Under the pieces are notes generated by a model. That model was not told where the DNA came from, did not search any database, and saw only the letters and a program-made list of their open reading frames with translations. From the NCBI GenBank assembly GCA_937873425.1, contig CALMYE010000216.1, positions 1 through 32,405 of the forward strand: a stretch of 32,405 bases of DNA, in the 5' to 3' direction. Shown here in pieces: positions 16,901-25,904 of this stretch. Numbering within the stretch: the first letter of the stretch is position 1; every line of letters begins with the position of its first letter. The position numbers were made by a program, and so were the translations under genes. The stretch is from an uncultured Sphingopyxis sp. (lineage in GTDB: Bacteria > Pseudomonadota > Alphaproteobacteria > Sphingomonadales > Sphingomonadaceae).

Positions 16901-17680
16901 GGCGGGGCCGAAGGGCGACCAGCCGGGGGCGAAGCTGGCGCAGGTGACGGGCGCGCTCGCCGCCCCCGCCGCGACGAGCGCCGAGGTGGCGATGAAGCGC
17001 AACTGCCAGACGATCTGGTCGCGGATCGCCGTGTCGGGCCCGCCGAACGCGCTTTCGCGGATCGCCGGATCGTCCGCCGCCGTGACCGGCCGCTCCCAGA
17101 CGTCGAGATAGGCGAGATAGTCGCCCGCCGCCGCCGGCAGCGCGCTTTCGGGCCAGAAGGGCTGGCTTTCGGCGCTGCGATAGAGGTCGGCGGCGATGGC
17201 ATTGCTCGCCGACAGCGCCGCGCCGGCCAGGAAGGTCTGGAGTCCGTTCGCATCGTCGAGCAGCGCCGCGACCCGGACCGCCTGCGCCGGCGTATTGCCG
17301 GCCAGGATCAGATAGTCGCCGACCGCGACGCGCGTTCCCGCCTCGACCCGCCAGCGCGTCGCCGCGCCACTCGCCGACTGGCGCGCGAGCGAAAGCCGCA
17401 CCGGCGCCGCATGCACCACGCCGATGCCGTCGACGAACGCCTGCCCGCCGCCGATCAGCAGCGTCTGCCCCCCCGCCCCGGCGAGGATCGCAAAGCCCGG
17501 CGCCTGTTCGGGAAAGCCGCTGGCGCCGATCACCGAGCGCGCGGTGCCGCGCAGCGCGGCGCGCTGGATGTCGCCTTCCTCGTTCCAGTCGGCGTCGGTG
17601 AACAGGCGCCCCTGCTGCATCCGCACGGCGCTGTAGCCTTTGGCGGGGCGGAAGGTGTCGCGGGTAAAATCGCCAGTCAT
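13943..17680 (-). CDS. DUF6519 domain and right-handed beta-helix protein of the injection-system cluster
   Basis: A 1245-residue protein, last gene of the minus-strand run. Start ATG at 17680 with GAGGACGAAG upstream, 11 bases after the gpI-like gene. The N-terminus MTGDFTRDTFRPAKGY..MQQGRLFTDADWNEE is the DUF6519 signature, a family I associate with phage-tail-like clusters. At about 540-615 there is a Big-1/Ig-like stretch (PLAGLEVEYEIVDGDGRLG..TTGPDGVASIAW). From about 670 on it reads as a parallel beta-helix (repeated I.GN.L, V.NNRLAI patterns), broken by a helical duplicated insert at about 875-1060. Probable role is a fibre, receptor-binding or other surface part of the particle. No signal peptide. 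Confidence 0.8.
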   Translation of the reverse strand: MTGDFTRDTFRPAKGYSAVRMQQGRLFTDADWNEEGDIQRAALRGTARSVIGASGFPEQAPGFAILAGAGGQTLLIGGGQAFVDGIGVVHAAPVRLSLARQSASGAATRWRVEAGTRVAVGDYLILAGNTPAQAVRVAALLDDANGLQTFLAGAALSASNAIAADLYRSAESQPFWPESALPAAAGDYLAYLDVWERPVTAADDPAIRESAFGGPDTAIRDQIVWQLRFIATSALVAAGAASAPVTCASFAPGWSPFGPAAPGRMAARARPAAAVADPCALPATGGYRSLENHLYRIEVHNGGAAGGRWKWSRDNGGREARYAEIDNGALLLDSLGPDEPGALRKDDWVEILDEARRLKGQPGFFARLSDINGTRVSLGEVRHPETLAALTSGSAPDLSVLPAKGIVRRWEGGLPADIAPGQWAAVEQGIEVQFAAGRLATGDHWQIPARSLAATIEWPEDEATGAEALLPPKGVVHHYAALALVNRDAGGSWSVVSDCRNLFPPLTALRSFLYLGGDGQEAMPDPLAPANRIPLAAPLRVGVIRGRTPLAGLEVEYEIVDGDGRLGAVADNLRKRRATTGPDGVASIAWALDAAMPVQTVTARLLDAAGVPTHLPIYFTARLDTAAAISFDPANTPSLAGENTVQKAIEKLANQAQAGCSTYIVTEGSDWVAILKAIKDGEDASICFQRGLYETAERVEIRGKGHLSIHGAGGGTRIVANRAECALHFEGCASVTLRDLDIAAPDGSGAIGKIADRQGVVTILDTPVVDVSGLSLRCGGGAETERTGLTIRGAAERPLASVHVVRNRLAIGLAQDGILVADAVNTIIADNELAVVPGKAGLSPGRQLEAARWRKSLGLILVADPAEVEARGGPTRVLQLGTLVATFESPMPQDEWDRLFAAEPPRDDERRTIAGVQSYIKRLSDVVIADPDRSPTFSRTIRTLNTRIGDTRMAAVDAEVRRALVLIGEPAVRNERIAPERGAGERVPPDRGGAGKVTVTAGSVSVAFDSPINQADWTRAMRMAPMLVGGMNRGDAAALIRHLRQLAVRMGTDEAFRAPLPSAVAWFARFTSEMPSYARQAITCGGSLLTTVRVRGNKVYGFVRGVHVGISDRDPRIRRTGEVVIAGNHLSLRKPADEVYVPMGLFVGNADTVRIQRNTLDWAGQRTKTPFNHGIRVWGDIGAYLKISDNRIAIGRIGIAVQPARDLGNVERYLWVAADNLVEQVSPANVIKAPRFLIRRDNRPV

Positions 17681-17691
17681 CGTCTTCGTCC

Positions 17692-19971
17692 TCAGGTCTG
17701 GAACAGGGGTGCCGCCTGCAATCCGAACGGCAGATATTCGTCGAGCATGTCGGCCAGGTTCGCGCGGCGGAACGGCGTGCCGGCCGCGAAGCCCGCCCCC
17801 ATTTCGGCGCCGCCGAACGCCCCCGCCGCGATCGCGTCGGAACAGGCGAGCGCGAGCTGGCCGAAGGCGCTCGCGGGCCAGGCGCTGGCGGTGAAGATCG
17901 GCACGACGGAGCCCGCGATGCGCGCGCGCTCGGCATCGGACAGCGGCCCGCCCGCCGTCTGTTCGGCCTCGGCCAGCGCGAGTTCGGGCTGGCAGCGATA
18001 GCGGCGCGGCACGCGCGAAGCCGTCGGAACATGGCTGAAGCGCACGCAGCCGCGCTGGCGCTGCGCCGCGCGCGCGGTGCCGAGGAACAGGCTGTTCTCC
18101 GCCTCGATCGACCGGACGCTCGCGCGCCCGAAGATGGTGCTGCGCGCGATGTCGGCATCGGCGGACGGCGCATCGACGACGAGGGCGAACTGGTCGGGAT
18201 CGGCCTGCAGGTCGCGGTCCTCGCCGATGATCGAATCGGCGATGTTGAGCCCGCCGCCCGCGGGGCCGAGCGCGAGCGGCCCGGTGATGCAATGATCGAC
18301 CTCGACCGCAAGCCCGGCATTCTGCGAAATGACGCGCAGCCCCTTCGCCAATCCGCCGGCGGACGCGCCGACCGTCGCATGGCGGAGCGACAGGCTGCCG
18401 AGCCCGCCCGCCATGACCGCGATCTCGCCCTCGATCAGCAGGCCGTCGAGGATCAGCGCGCCGCCCTCGCCGCCCGCCTCGGGCGCGGCCGCGCGGATGC
18501 GCAGGTCGGAGCGGATGTGCGGGCGGCGATGGGCGGGCGCCAGCGCCGCAAGGTCGCGCCGCATCACATTGTTCGCCTCGCGCACCGCCGGCCAGGCGGC
18601 GGCGGTGATCGCCAGCATCGCATCGCGCGGAATGCGCAATATGTGCGCCGCGTCGGTCAGATCCTGATCGTAGCTCGCATTGTCGAGCATCAGGATCAGC
18701 CCGCGCATCCCCGCCGCCGCCGCATCGTTCCAGCGCTCGATCGCCTCGGCGAGCGAGCCGACGACCGGGCCGCCCTGCAACACATCGTCGGTCTGCTCCT
18801 CGGCGCGCGCCGATACGCCGATCACCCAGGGGCCGGTGTCGCCGTGGCCGAAGATCCGCTCGCGCCAGGCGCGGAAGCTCGCGCTCCGGTCATAGGGGCC
18901 GCCGCCGATGGCGAAGGGGGCGCCGAAGGCGCAGCTCACCTCGACGCTCTTGCCCTCGTCGCTCGCGTGCAACGCCAGCCGGCCGAGCTCGGGATCGAAC
19001 AGCACATGCCCCGCCTGCTCCGGGCGCCGCCAGCTCGGGTTGCCCGACCCGTCGTCGCGCGTTTCGAGGTTGCAGCTGTGCAGCCGCCCTGCCGGCACCT
19101 CGGCGCCGTCCAGCCGGATGCGGACCACCGGAACATCGTCGAACCAGCGTCCCCCGCCCGGCGCGCCCGCGCGCAACCGGTCGAGATCGCGGTGCAGCAG
19201 GCGCCGGTCGAGCGGCGCGGGCACCATCCGCATATCGACGCGGCCGGCGATCGAGCGGTCGGGCTTGCGCCGGTTGAACAGCGGCCGGTCGGCACCGACC
19301 GGGTCGAAGTGACGGAAGGCCGGCCCGATCGTCGAGGCGCGCGGAACCGGACCGCCGAGATAGCCGTCGGCCTCGTCCGACAGAAAGCCGAGCGGAAAAT
19401 CGTCGAGCCGCCAGATGAACAGCCCGACATGCGGGATCGCATAGCGCCCGGAAGCGCTATCCGCCGGGGCGGCCGCGGCGCTGTGGCAGGCGGTGCCGAA
19501 CGGCCCTTCGGACAGCCGCGCGGCCTCCGCATCGCGCACCGAGGCGGTGCCGATGGCGCCGGGGCGGATGTGATTGACGTGCTGGCTCCAGATCAGCCGC
19601 TCGAAGAATTCCACCGCCACGACCGGCCAGCCGGTGACGTCGCGCGCCACCTGTTCGAGCGCCGCCGCGGTTCCCTTGGCCTGGCGATAGCCGAGCGTAT
19701 TGGCGACATAGGAGCGCAGCCCGACCTCGCCCGCCCCGAAACTGCGGATCGGCCGCGCGCCGATCAGCGCGCCGATATAGGGAATGACCCAAGGCTCGCA
19801 GCTTTCGATGAACCAATTGTCGTAGAGCTGGTCGATATCGCGCTCGACGACCGCCAGTTCGCCGGCGAGCAGTTCCATCAGCGCCTCGAGCGCGCGGCCT
19901 TCGCGCACGTCGCGGTTGCGCAGATGCTGCGGCAGCAGCTCGATCAGCGGAACGGATGGACGTTCATGCAC
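17692..19971 (-). CDS. Phage tail protein I-like baseplate component
   Basis: A 759-residue protein starting at GTG 19971, preceded by GGAGG with six bases spacing and overlapping the previous stop by eight bases. The N-terminal 120 residues carry the P2 gpI/tail-protein-I pattern (LLPQHLRNRD, DIDQLYDNWFIESCEPWVIPY, AKGTAAALEQVARDVTGW), which places it at the baseplate periphery where fibres attach. Residues after about 480 look like a beta-rich or beta-helical region (DGLLIEGEIAVMAGGLGSLS..HATVGAS). It is much longer than phage gpI, as is common in eCIS-type clusters. Confidence 0.8.
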   Translation of the reverse strand: MHERPSVPLIELLPQHLRNRDVREGRALEALMELLAGELAVVERDIDQLYDNWFIESCEPWVIPYIGALIGARPIRSFGAGEVGLRSYVANTLGYRQAKGTAAALEQVARDVTGWPVVAVEFFERLIWSQHVNHIRPGAIGTASVRDAEAARLSEGPFGTACHSAAAAPADSASGRYAIPHVGLFIWRLDDFPLGFLSDEADGYLGGPVPRASTIGPAFRHFDPVGADRPLFNRRKPDRSIAGRVDMRMVPAPLDRRLLHRDLDRLRAGAPGGGRWFDDVPVVRIRLDGAEVPAGRLHSCNLETRDDGSGNPSWRRPEQAGHVLFDPELGRLALHASDEGKSVEVSCAFGAPFAIGGGPYDRSASFRAWRERIFGHGDTGPWVIGVSARAEEQTDDVLQGGPVVGSLAEAIERWNDAAAAGMRGLILMLDNASYDQDLTDAAHILRIPRDAMLAITAAAWPAVREANNVMRRDLAALAPAHRRPHIRSDLRIRAAAPEAGGEGGALILDGLLIEGEIAVMAGGLGSLSLRHATVGASAGGLAKGLRVISQNAGLAVEVDHCITGPLALGPAGGGLNIADSIIGEDRDLQADPDQFALVVDAPSADADIARSTIFGRASVRSIEAENSLFLGTARAAQRQRGCVRFSHVPTASRVPRRYRCQPELALAEAEQTAGGPLSDAERARIAGSVVPIFTASAWPASAFGQLALACSDAIAAGAFGGAEMGAGFAAGTPFRRANLADMLDEYLPFGLQAAPLFQT

Positions 19972-22900
19972 GGGCGGCCTCCACGGTCAGCGCGATGCCG
20001 GCGTCGAACAGGGTCAGCAGCTCGGCGGCGGCGAAGGATGCGCCCTCGCCCGGCGGCAGCAGGCGCGCGCCCTGCACCGGCAGCACGGTGGCGAGATCGG
20101 CCCCCGGCGCGGGGACGCCGCTGTCGTCGATCAGCGCGAGCGCGTCGAGATCGACCCCGACGACGGCCGGCACCGCCTGCATCGCGGCGATCGCCTCGGC
20201 CGCACTCGCCACCTGCCCGATGTCGCGACGCGCGAAGCCGAAGGCGTCGAGCAGCGCCGCGCGCACCGCGAGCTCGACATCCTCGGCGCGATGGTCGGGA
20301 TGATGGAACAGCCGCGCCGCAAGCTGGAAGAAGCGCCGCGCCGCCGGCAGCACGACGAGCCGGTGCGACCGGTCGCGCGCGGCGTCGGCGGCCGCCTGAA
20401 GATTGGCGATGACCGCCGCGTCGGGGTCGAGGATCGTGTCGCCGGTGCCGGTGATGCTGACCAGCACCAGCTGCTTGTCGCCCGACCACAGCCGCGCCGC
20501 CTGAGCCTTGCCGACGCCGGAGAAATTGGCGGCGAAATCGCGATAGTCGGTGAGCGAGACGATGCGGCCGAGCGTCTTCACGTCGCGCGGCGCTCCCAGG
20601 CGGATGTCGGCGAGGCTTTCGGGCGCGGCGCTGCCGCTCGCGCGGCCCGGATTGACCACCGAACGAATGCCGAGCGGCCGCGTCTTGAGCTGGATGATCG
20701 CCTCTTCGGCGACTTCGCCCGCAGGGCCGAGGCCCGCGCGATAGGTGGCGACGATGTTGAGCTGGCCGGTCGGCAGGCGGCTGCCGTGCACGCCGTCGCC
20801 GAACTGCACCCATGTGCTGCCGTCGTCCTCGCCGCGCACGGCATAGACGCGGTCGTCGGGGCCGGCGTCGTGGAGCGTCGGCACCTCGCGCCACAGCAGC
20901 CCGTCGACCCGGATGGCGAGCGTCGAGGCGCGCCCGGTCGGCGTTTCGGCGCTGACATAGGTGAGCGGCGCCCTGGCGAGCCTGAAGCGCTGAAAGCTCT
21001 GTGCGGCATCGCCCGATCCGAGCGCCTCCTCATGATGCTCGCCGTGCGTCGCGGGGGCCATGTTGGCGTTCACCGTCACGCTCGCGCGGCGATAGCTGTA
21101 TTCGGGGCCGCTTTCGAGCAGCAGCCGGGTGAAACCGCCGATATGGACGACGTCGCTGACGGTCAGCGTCTCGCTCGCCGCCAGCCCGTCGGCGTCGCTG
21201 CGGTCGCCCGAGATGGAGACGGTCTGGCCGTCGGCGAGATCGAGATAGAGGGCATCGAGATCGATCGCGTCGGCCCCGGCGGCGACGTCGCCGCGGATCG
21301 GGGTGCCGGCGAGTTCGAGCGGCGCGCTGACGGCGAAGATGTGCGCGGTGCGGAACTCGAAGTCGTTGAGCGGCGAGACGTCGTTGGCCTCCGGCACCAC
21401 GAGCGCGCTGCCGTCGGGCTGGCGGAAGCGCAGCCCGCTGGACTTGCCGCTCAGCGCGAAGTCGGCGCGCGACTGGGTCGCCGCCGCCGCGACGCGGAAC
21501 ACCATCGCCTCGCCGTCCGGCGTCTCGATCACCGCCCAGCCGTCGGGCACGATCTCCTTGATCTCGCGCTCCAGAAAGACGTGCGCTCCGGTCAGCTTCT
21601 GCTTCTGGCTGTCGGTCCAGATGGTGACAGTCCCCGAATCCCAGCTGCTTCCGTGACCGCTGTTGGCCGGAAGCGTCGCATGCTTCGGCGCCGCCGCGCC
21701 GAAGAAGCCGCAGTCGTCGCGCAGGATATAGAGGCCCGGCCGCGCCTCCGATGTCTGGGGCGCCTCCACCGCTTTCGGGCGGCGGACGAGGTGCATCATC
21801 TTGACGCGCGACCAGGACTGGCTGCGGACCAGCGCGGTGAGCGCGGGGCCGGTCCATACCGCCTGCCTGACGACCGAATTGAGCGTCGCGCTGGTGAAGG
21901 ACAGCCGCGCCGTCGGCATCGGCAGCCGCTTGAGGCGCGGGCTGCGGCGCGCGGGCGAGCGGCGCACCGCGTCGGGCGTGCCGCCGCCGCGCGTCGCGAC
22001 GAGCCGGGTCACGCCATATTCGCGCTCGTCGTCGGCGCTGACGACGCGCAATGTCGCCGACGCCAGCCGGGTCGTGCCGTCGGACGCCGTGGCGGTGCCG
22101 ACCACGACGATCCGCTGCCCCGCCTTCAGGCCGAGGCCGGTGCCGCGCAGATAGATTTCGTCGACCGGCACCGCGCGCAGCAGCGGCTCGACCTCGGGAT
22201 TCAGCGCATGCGCCTCGATCCGCTGGCCGAGCGCCTCGGCAAGATCGGTCTCACCGTCGATCGGATGATAGGGGGCGAGCGCGGCGAGCGCCGTGAAGCT
22301 GCGCAGGCGGGGATCGTTCAGCGCCTCCTCGGCGAAGCTGTTGTCGAGATCGAACAGATGGAGGGTGCCGTTGTCGGCATGATCGCCGTCGTGGAAGAGC
22401 GCCAGCGGCTGGCGGTAGAGCGTGCGTACGGGCATCGCGTTCCATTCGGCGCGCGCGACGATCGGCGCCACCGTCTCGAAGACCTGCGGCAGTTCGCCCT
22501 TGCGCGTCGGCACCGACATCGCCTGCACCCCCGCCGGCACCGCGACCTCGCGATAGGGATCGTCCGACGCCTCGACGGTGAAGGAGAGCGCGACCGACGC
22601 CGCGACGCCGGGCGCGGGTTCGTAGCCGATCATCCGCGCCATCTCGACGAGCGAGCGGCGCTGCGTCGCGGTCGCGACATAGCCCTCATTCGCAATGCGC
22701 TCGCTGTAGAAGCCGAGGACGTCGAGCGTCGCCGCGAAGCCGTCTAACAGGGCGATCGTCGGATCGAACGTATCGCGCGCGCGCAGCGCGGCGAGCGGGA
22801 AGATGGTGGTTCCGGTCCCGGAATCCTCGACCGGCTGGCGCGGCAATTGCCACCGCATGCGGTCGAAAAATTCGGGATGCGTCCCGATGCGATAGGCGAT

Positions 22901-22984
22901 CGCGGCAAGCCCCGGTCGATTGCCGGGACGCCGCACCTCATGGTCGGGCGCGCCGCAGATATCGGCGGGGGGCTTGTGCGCCAT
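19964..22984 (-). CDS. Putative baseplate assembly protein, gpJ/gp6-like (second copy)
   Basis: A 1006-residue wedge protein. The J-like signature VQFGDGVHGSRLPTGQLNI..YRAGLGPAGEV lies at about 725-760, and a C-terminal region (ATVLPVQGARLLPPGEG) follows. The N-terminus is typical of the long eCIS form (LAAIAYRIGTHPEFFDRM, LLDGFAATLDVLGFYSERIANEGY, RRSLVEMARMIGYEPAPG), that is, the 'putative baseplate assembly protein' family. The start is ATG 22984, two bases after the previous stop. With the neighbouring J-like protein it would form the baseplate ring around the hub. Confidence 0.88.
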   Translation of the reverse strand: MAHKPPADICGAPDHEVRRPGNRPGLAAIAYRIGTHPEFFDRMRWQLPRQPVEDSGTGTTIFPLAALRARDTFDPTIALLDGFAATLDVLGFYSERIANEGYVATATQRRSLVEMARMIGYEPAPGVAASVALSFTVEASDDPYREVAVPAGVQAMSVPTRKGELPQVFETVAPIVARAEWNAMPVRTLYRQPLALFHDGDHADNGTLHLFDLDNSFAEEALNDPRLRSFTALAALAPYHPIDGETDLAEALGQRIEAHALNPEVEPLLRAVPVDEIYLRGTGLGLKAGQRIVVVGTATASDGTTRLASATLRVVSADDEREYGVTRLVATRGGGTPDAVRRSPARRSPRLKRLPMPTARLSFTSATLNSVVRQAVWTGPALTALVRSQSWSRVKMMHLVRRPKAVEAPQTSEARPGLYILRDDCGFFGAAAPKHATLPANSGHGSSWDSGTVTIWTDSQKQKLTGAHVFLEREIKEIVPDGWAVIETPDGEAMVFRVAAAATQSRADFALSGKSSGLRFRQPDGSALVVPEANDVSPLNDFEFRTAHIFAVSAPLELAGTPIRGDVAAGADAIDLDALYLDLADGQTVSISGDRSDADGLAASETLTVSDVVHIGGFTRLLLESGPEYSYRRASVTVNANMAPATHGEHHEEALGSGDAAQSFQRFRLARAPLTYVSAETPTGRASTLAIRVDGLLWREVPTLHDAGPDDRVYAVRGEDDGSTWVQFGDGVHGSRLPTGQLNIVATYRAGLGPAGEVAEEAIIQLKTRPLGIRSVVNPGRASGSAAPESLADIRLGAPRDVKTLGRIVSLTDYRDFAANFSGVGKAQAARLWSGDKQLVLVSITGTGDTILDPDAAVIANLQAAADAARDRSHRLVVLPAARRFFQLAARLFHHPDHRAEDVELAVRAALLDAFGFARRDIGQVASAAEAIAAMQAVPAVVGVDLDALALIDDSGVPAPGADLATVLPVQGARLLPPGEGASFAAAELLTLFDAGIALTVEAARA

Positions 22985-22986
22985 GG

Positions 22987-25548
22987 TCAGCGTCCCCCCG
23001 CCATCAGGAAGGCGATCCGCCCGAAGTCGGGATAGGTCGGATCATTGTCGAGCCGCGCGACCTCGTTCGGCGCGATCGGGATTTCGGCGTCGTCGGCATA
23101 GTCGATCGCCGGCTGGTCGAGCCGCCCGAAATGCCCCTTCACCGCGCCCGCGCCGTCGCGCGTGCCGATCCACTTCACACCCGCCACCTGCATCGCGCGG
23201 GCGATGATCGGCGACAGCAGGATATTGTCGCCGAAGCTGAAATTGTCGGGATGGAAAAAGCCCGGCCGCCCGTCGCGCGTCCGTCCGGCGGTGAAGGCGT
23301 CGAGCAGGTCGCGCTCGACGTCGCCCGCATAATGGTCGCCGCAGACGCAAACGAAAAGGCGGATGTCGAGCGGCACGAAGCGCGGCGCGACGATCTGCAG
23401 GTCGTGGCCCGCGAGGCGATAGCTCGCGAGATGCGCGCGCAGGCCCGCCGCGAACGCCTCGTCGACCGGCCCGCCGCCGCGCCGGTCGATGGCGAGGAAG
23501 ATGGTGTTCCAGCTGCCGGTCCAGCGGCGCTCGCCATAGGCGCGCTGGACGTCGCCATGGCTTTCGGCCGCCGCGACATAATCGGCGGGGGTGACGGCGC
23601 GCCGTTGCTTGCGAAAGTGCCGCGGAGCGGCGACGCGGATCGCGGCGACGGGTTCGCGGTCGCGGCCGCCGGCAGCAGGCAAAGGATTGCGAACGCTGGA
23701 TATTTTCCCGCCGTCGTCGGTAACCACATGGGCGATGGCTTCGGGCCCGATGTTGCCGCGCCGCCCGCCGCCGTGGCGGATCGCCGCGGTCATGGCGTCG
23801 AGCCCGACCGGAACGCGTCCCCCCGCCCCGTCGCCGAAGCGCGCATAATGGACGCTGTCGGCCGCCTCGACGCAGAATTCGGTGGTGAAGGGATCGGCGG
23901 CGAGCAGGTCGGGCGCCGCGCGCCAGACATGGCCGTCGCCGCGCAGGCGTACCGCCGCGACCGGCGCGCCGGCGGGCGCGAGCGCCGTGCGCGCCGGCTC
24001 CTTCGCGGCGGCATCGGGGTTGAAGGGCGGCGCATGGACGATGGCGTCGCCGAGCAGCCGCAGGCGCACCAGCGCGCCGGGACCGTCGTCGCGCAGAAGC
24101 CCGCTGCGCCGGTCGTCGCCGACCGCGATCGCATCCTCGCGCGCTTCGTCCGCGGTCAGGCCGTAATCGACGGTGCGCCCTTCGTCGGCGAGCACGATGT
24201 TGCCCCGCGCCACCGCGCCCGGCGGTCCGTCGGGCACGCCGTCGCCGTCCTCGTCGGGGGCCGGCGCCAGATTGAGCGGAAAGGTCAGCGCGTCGGCGGC
24301 GTGCCATTCGACCCGCACCAGGTCCTTCGCCATCAGCGGATCGCGCACATCGACGGGGTCGGCGGACAGGCGGACGAGCTGGCGATGGGCCGGATCGGGC
24401 GGGTCGCCGGGCGTGGCGCCGAACGGCACCAGTTCCTCGAACAGCAGCAGGTCGCCGCGCGCGAGGCCGAGTTCGGCGCGGGTGCCGACGAGATGAGCGG
24501 CGGTCGATCCCGCCGGCAGGCAGCAGGCGGCTTCGCCCCAGGCGTGCAGCGCGATCCGGTTGCGCTGCGGCCGCAGCGAGCGCACGTCGTGCAGCGTTTC
24601 GAAGACGATCGCCCCGCCGCCGACCAGATCCTCGAAGATTTCGGGATCGCGCGGCAGCACCGCCGGAGCGGCGCGGAGCAGGTTCGGCGCGTGGGTCAGC
24701 AGGCGGCTGCCGCGCGGCAGGATCGCCGGCTCGTCCGCCGTCCGCTCGACCGAGCCGGACGCCGCGATCGCGACCGCGACGCGCGCATTGCTTCCCTCCG
24801 ACGCGCCATAGCCGAGCAGCCGCGCATGGCGCAGCACCGACTGGCGCAGCCGCGCGCGGCCGAAGAAAGCCTCGGTCCCGACCGCATCCTGAAACCAGCT
24901 CGTCTGGTCGGCGGCATGGGCGAGCGCCTCGACCAGCGTGACGCCGAGGTCGGCGGGGCTGCGCTCGGTCCAGCCGGGCAGGCTGACCGCCATGCGGTCG
25001 AGCATCATCTGGCGGAAGCTGTCGTAATCCTTCGCCAGATAGTCGATCGGCGGGCCGAACGAACGCGGCGCACCGGGCGCATCGGGCGCGGCGCAGTCGA
25101 AGGCCGAGGGGCATTCGGCCTTGAAGCTGAAATCGAGCGCGGCGAGCATCGGATCGAGGAAGGACGGGATCGCATCGTTGACCGCCCCCAAGCGCACTGA
25201 CAGCCGATAGGGCGAATAGTCGCCCGCCGCATCGAGCGTCAGCGTCAGGCTGTGCGGCGGCGCCCCGGCCGCGACCCCGGTGACCCGGATGCCGGTGACG
25301 CGCGTGCCGCCGTCGATGCGGAAATTGCCGGCGCCGAGCAGCGGCACGCCCGCCGCCAGCACGCCGTCGTCGCGCAGGAAGACGAGCGTCAGCAGCCGCT
25401 GGCGAAGCTCGGGCGACGGCGCGTCGCGATCGACGACCTCGAGATAGTCGATGCCGTTGAGCAGCACACCGCCGCCGGTGTCGATCGCCGCGCCCGCGAC
25501 GAGCTGGCGGCGGCGCTGCGTGCCGCAATGCTGGACGACGCCGGTCAA
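22987..25548 (-). CDS. Putative baseplate assembly protein, gpJ/gp6-like (first copy), TTG start
   Basis: An 853-residue protein with the J-like signature RFGDGAGGRVPVGLDAM..GGGRRGNIG at about 567-600. The start is taken as TTG 25548, which overlaps the gp25-like stop as TTGA, the same geometry as the ATGA overlaps around it. The frame is open further upstream but the extra sequence is the antisense-like Arg-rich product of another gene's frame. A TSP3-like acidic repeat DEDGDGVPDG (about residue 430) could bind calcium. The middle (LAKDYDSFRQMMLDRMAVSLPGWTERSPADLG) is typical of this family. Confidence 0.85.
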   Translation of the reverse strand: MTGVVQHCGTQRRRQLVAGAAIDTGGGVLLNGIDYLEVVDRDAPSPELRQRLLTLVFLRDDGVLAAGVPLLGAGNFRIDGGTRVTGIRVTGVAAGAPPHSLTLTLDAAGDYSPYRLSVRLGAVNDAIPSFLDPMLAALDFSFKAECPSAFDCAAPDAPGAPRSFGPPIDYLAKDYDSFRQMMLDRMAVSLPGWTERSPADLGVTLVEALAHAADQTSWFQDAVGTEAFFGRARLRQSVLRHARLLGYGASEGSNARVAVAIAASGSVERTADEPAILPRGSRLLTHAPNLLRAAPAVLPRDPEIFEDLVGGGAIVFETLHDVRSLRPQRNRIALHAWGEAACCLPAGSTAAHLVGTRAELGLARGDLLLFEELVPFGATPGDPPDPAHRQLVRLSADPVDVRDPLMAKDLVRVEWHAADALTFPLNLAPAPDEDGDGVPDGPPGAVARGNIVLADEGRTVDYGLTADEAREDAIAVGDDRRSGLLRDDGPGALVRLRLLGDAIVHAPPFNPDAAAKEPARTALAPAGAPVAAVRLRGDGHVWRAAPDLLAADPFTTEFCVEAADSVHYARFGDGAGGRVPVGLDAMTAAIRHGGGRRGNIGPEAIAHVVTDDGGKISSVRNPLPAAGGRDREPVAAIRVAAPRHFRKQRRAVTPADYVAAAESHGDVQRAYGERRWTGSWNTIFLAIDRRGGGPVDEAFAAGLRAHLASYRLAGHDLQIVAPRFVPLDIRLFVCVCGDHYAGDVERDLLDAFTAGRTRDGRPGFFHPDNFSFGDNILLSPIIARAMQVAGVKWIGTRDGAGAVKGHFGRLDQPAIDYADDAEIPIAPNEVARLDNDPTYPDFGRIAFLMAGGR

Positions 25549-25904
25549 AAGACCTGCTCCACGGTCACGGCCTGCTCGCGCGCCTCGTCGAGCGGGCGGT
25601 AGCGCACGGTGATCGACAGGCGGCTGTCCAAGCTCTCGGTCTCGACGCCGCGCACCTCGATCGCCTGCGACAGCCACTGCTGCAGCGCCGCCATCACCAT
25701 ATGCTGCGCCGCCGCCGCGAGTTCGGGCGCGTTTTCGGAGAAGACGAGCTCGTTCACCCCGGCGCCGAAATCGGGCCGGTTCACCCGCTCGCCACGCCGG
25801 GTGAAGAGAAGCTGCTCGATCATCTCGCGGATATGCGCCTCGTGCCCGGCGGTCGCCGTCATGCCGTTGGCGTCGATGCGATAGGGAAAGCCGAAGTTGG
25901 TCAT
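25545..25904 (-). CDS. GPW/gp25-like baseplate wedge protein
   Basis: A 119-residue protein, start ATG 25904 overlapping the PAAR-like stop (ATGA). It has the gp25 core MIEQLLFTRRGERVNRPDFG (residues 28-47) and the C-terminal RLSITVRYRPLDE strand. gp25 homologues sit in the inner baseplate and nucleate sheath polymerisation, so its presence points to a contractile system. Length is normal. Equivalent to Afp9/Pvc9 in known eCIS by position and fold, by inference. Confidence 0.92.
   Translation of the reverse strand: MTNFGFPYRIDANGMTATAGHEAHIREMIEQLLFTRRGERVNRPDFGAGVNELVFSENAPELAAAAQHMVMAALQQWLSQAIEVRGVETESLDSRLSITVRYRPLDEAREQAVTVEQVF

Noticed and set aside
13820-18001. Very long plus-strand open frame (about 1390 codons) over the DUF6519 gene
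   Set aside because: It is the antisense of a well-supported minus-strand gene in GC-rich DNA. The product is Arg/Asp/Gly-rich without any domain pattern, and it has no ribosome binding site.
18031-25200. Long plus-strand open frames over the gpI-like and J-like genes
   Set aside because: Same antisense effect. The proteins are low-complexity Arg/Ala/Asp-rich, while the minus strand gives recognisable baseplate motifs and operon spacing.
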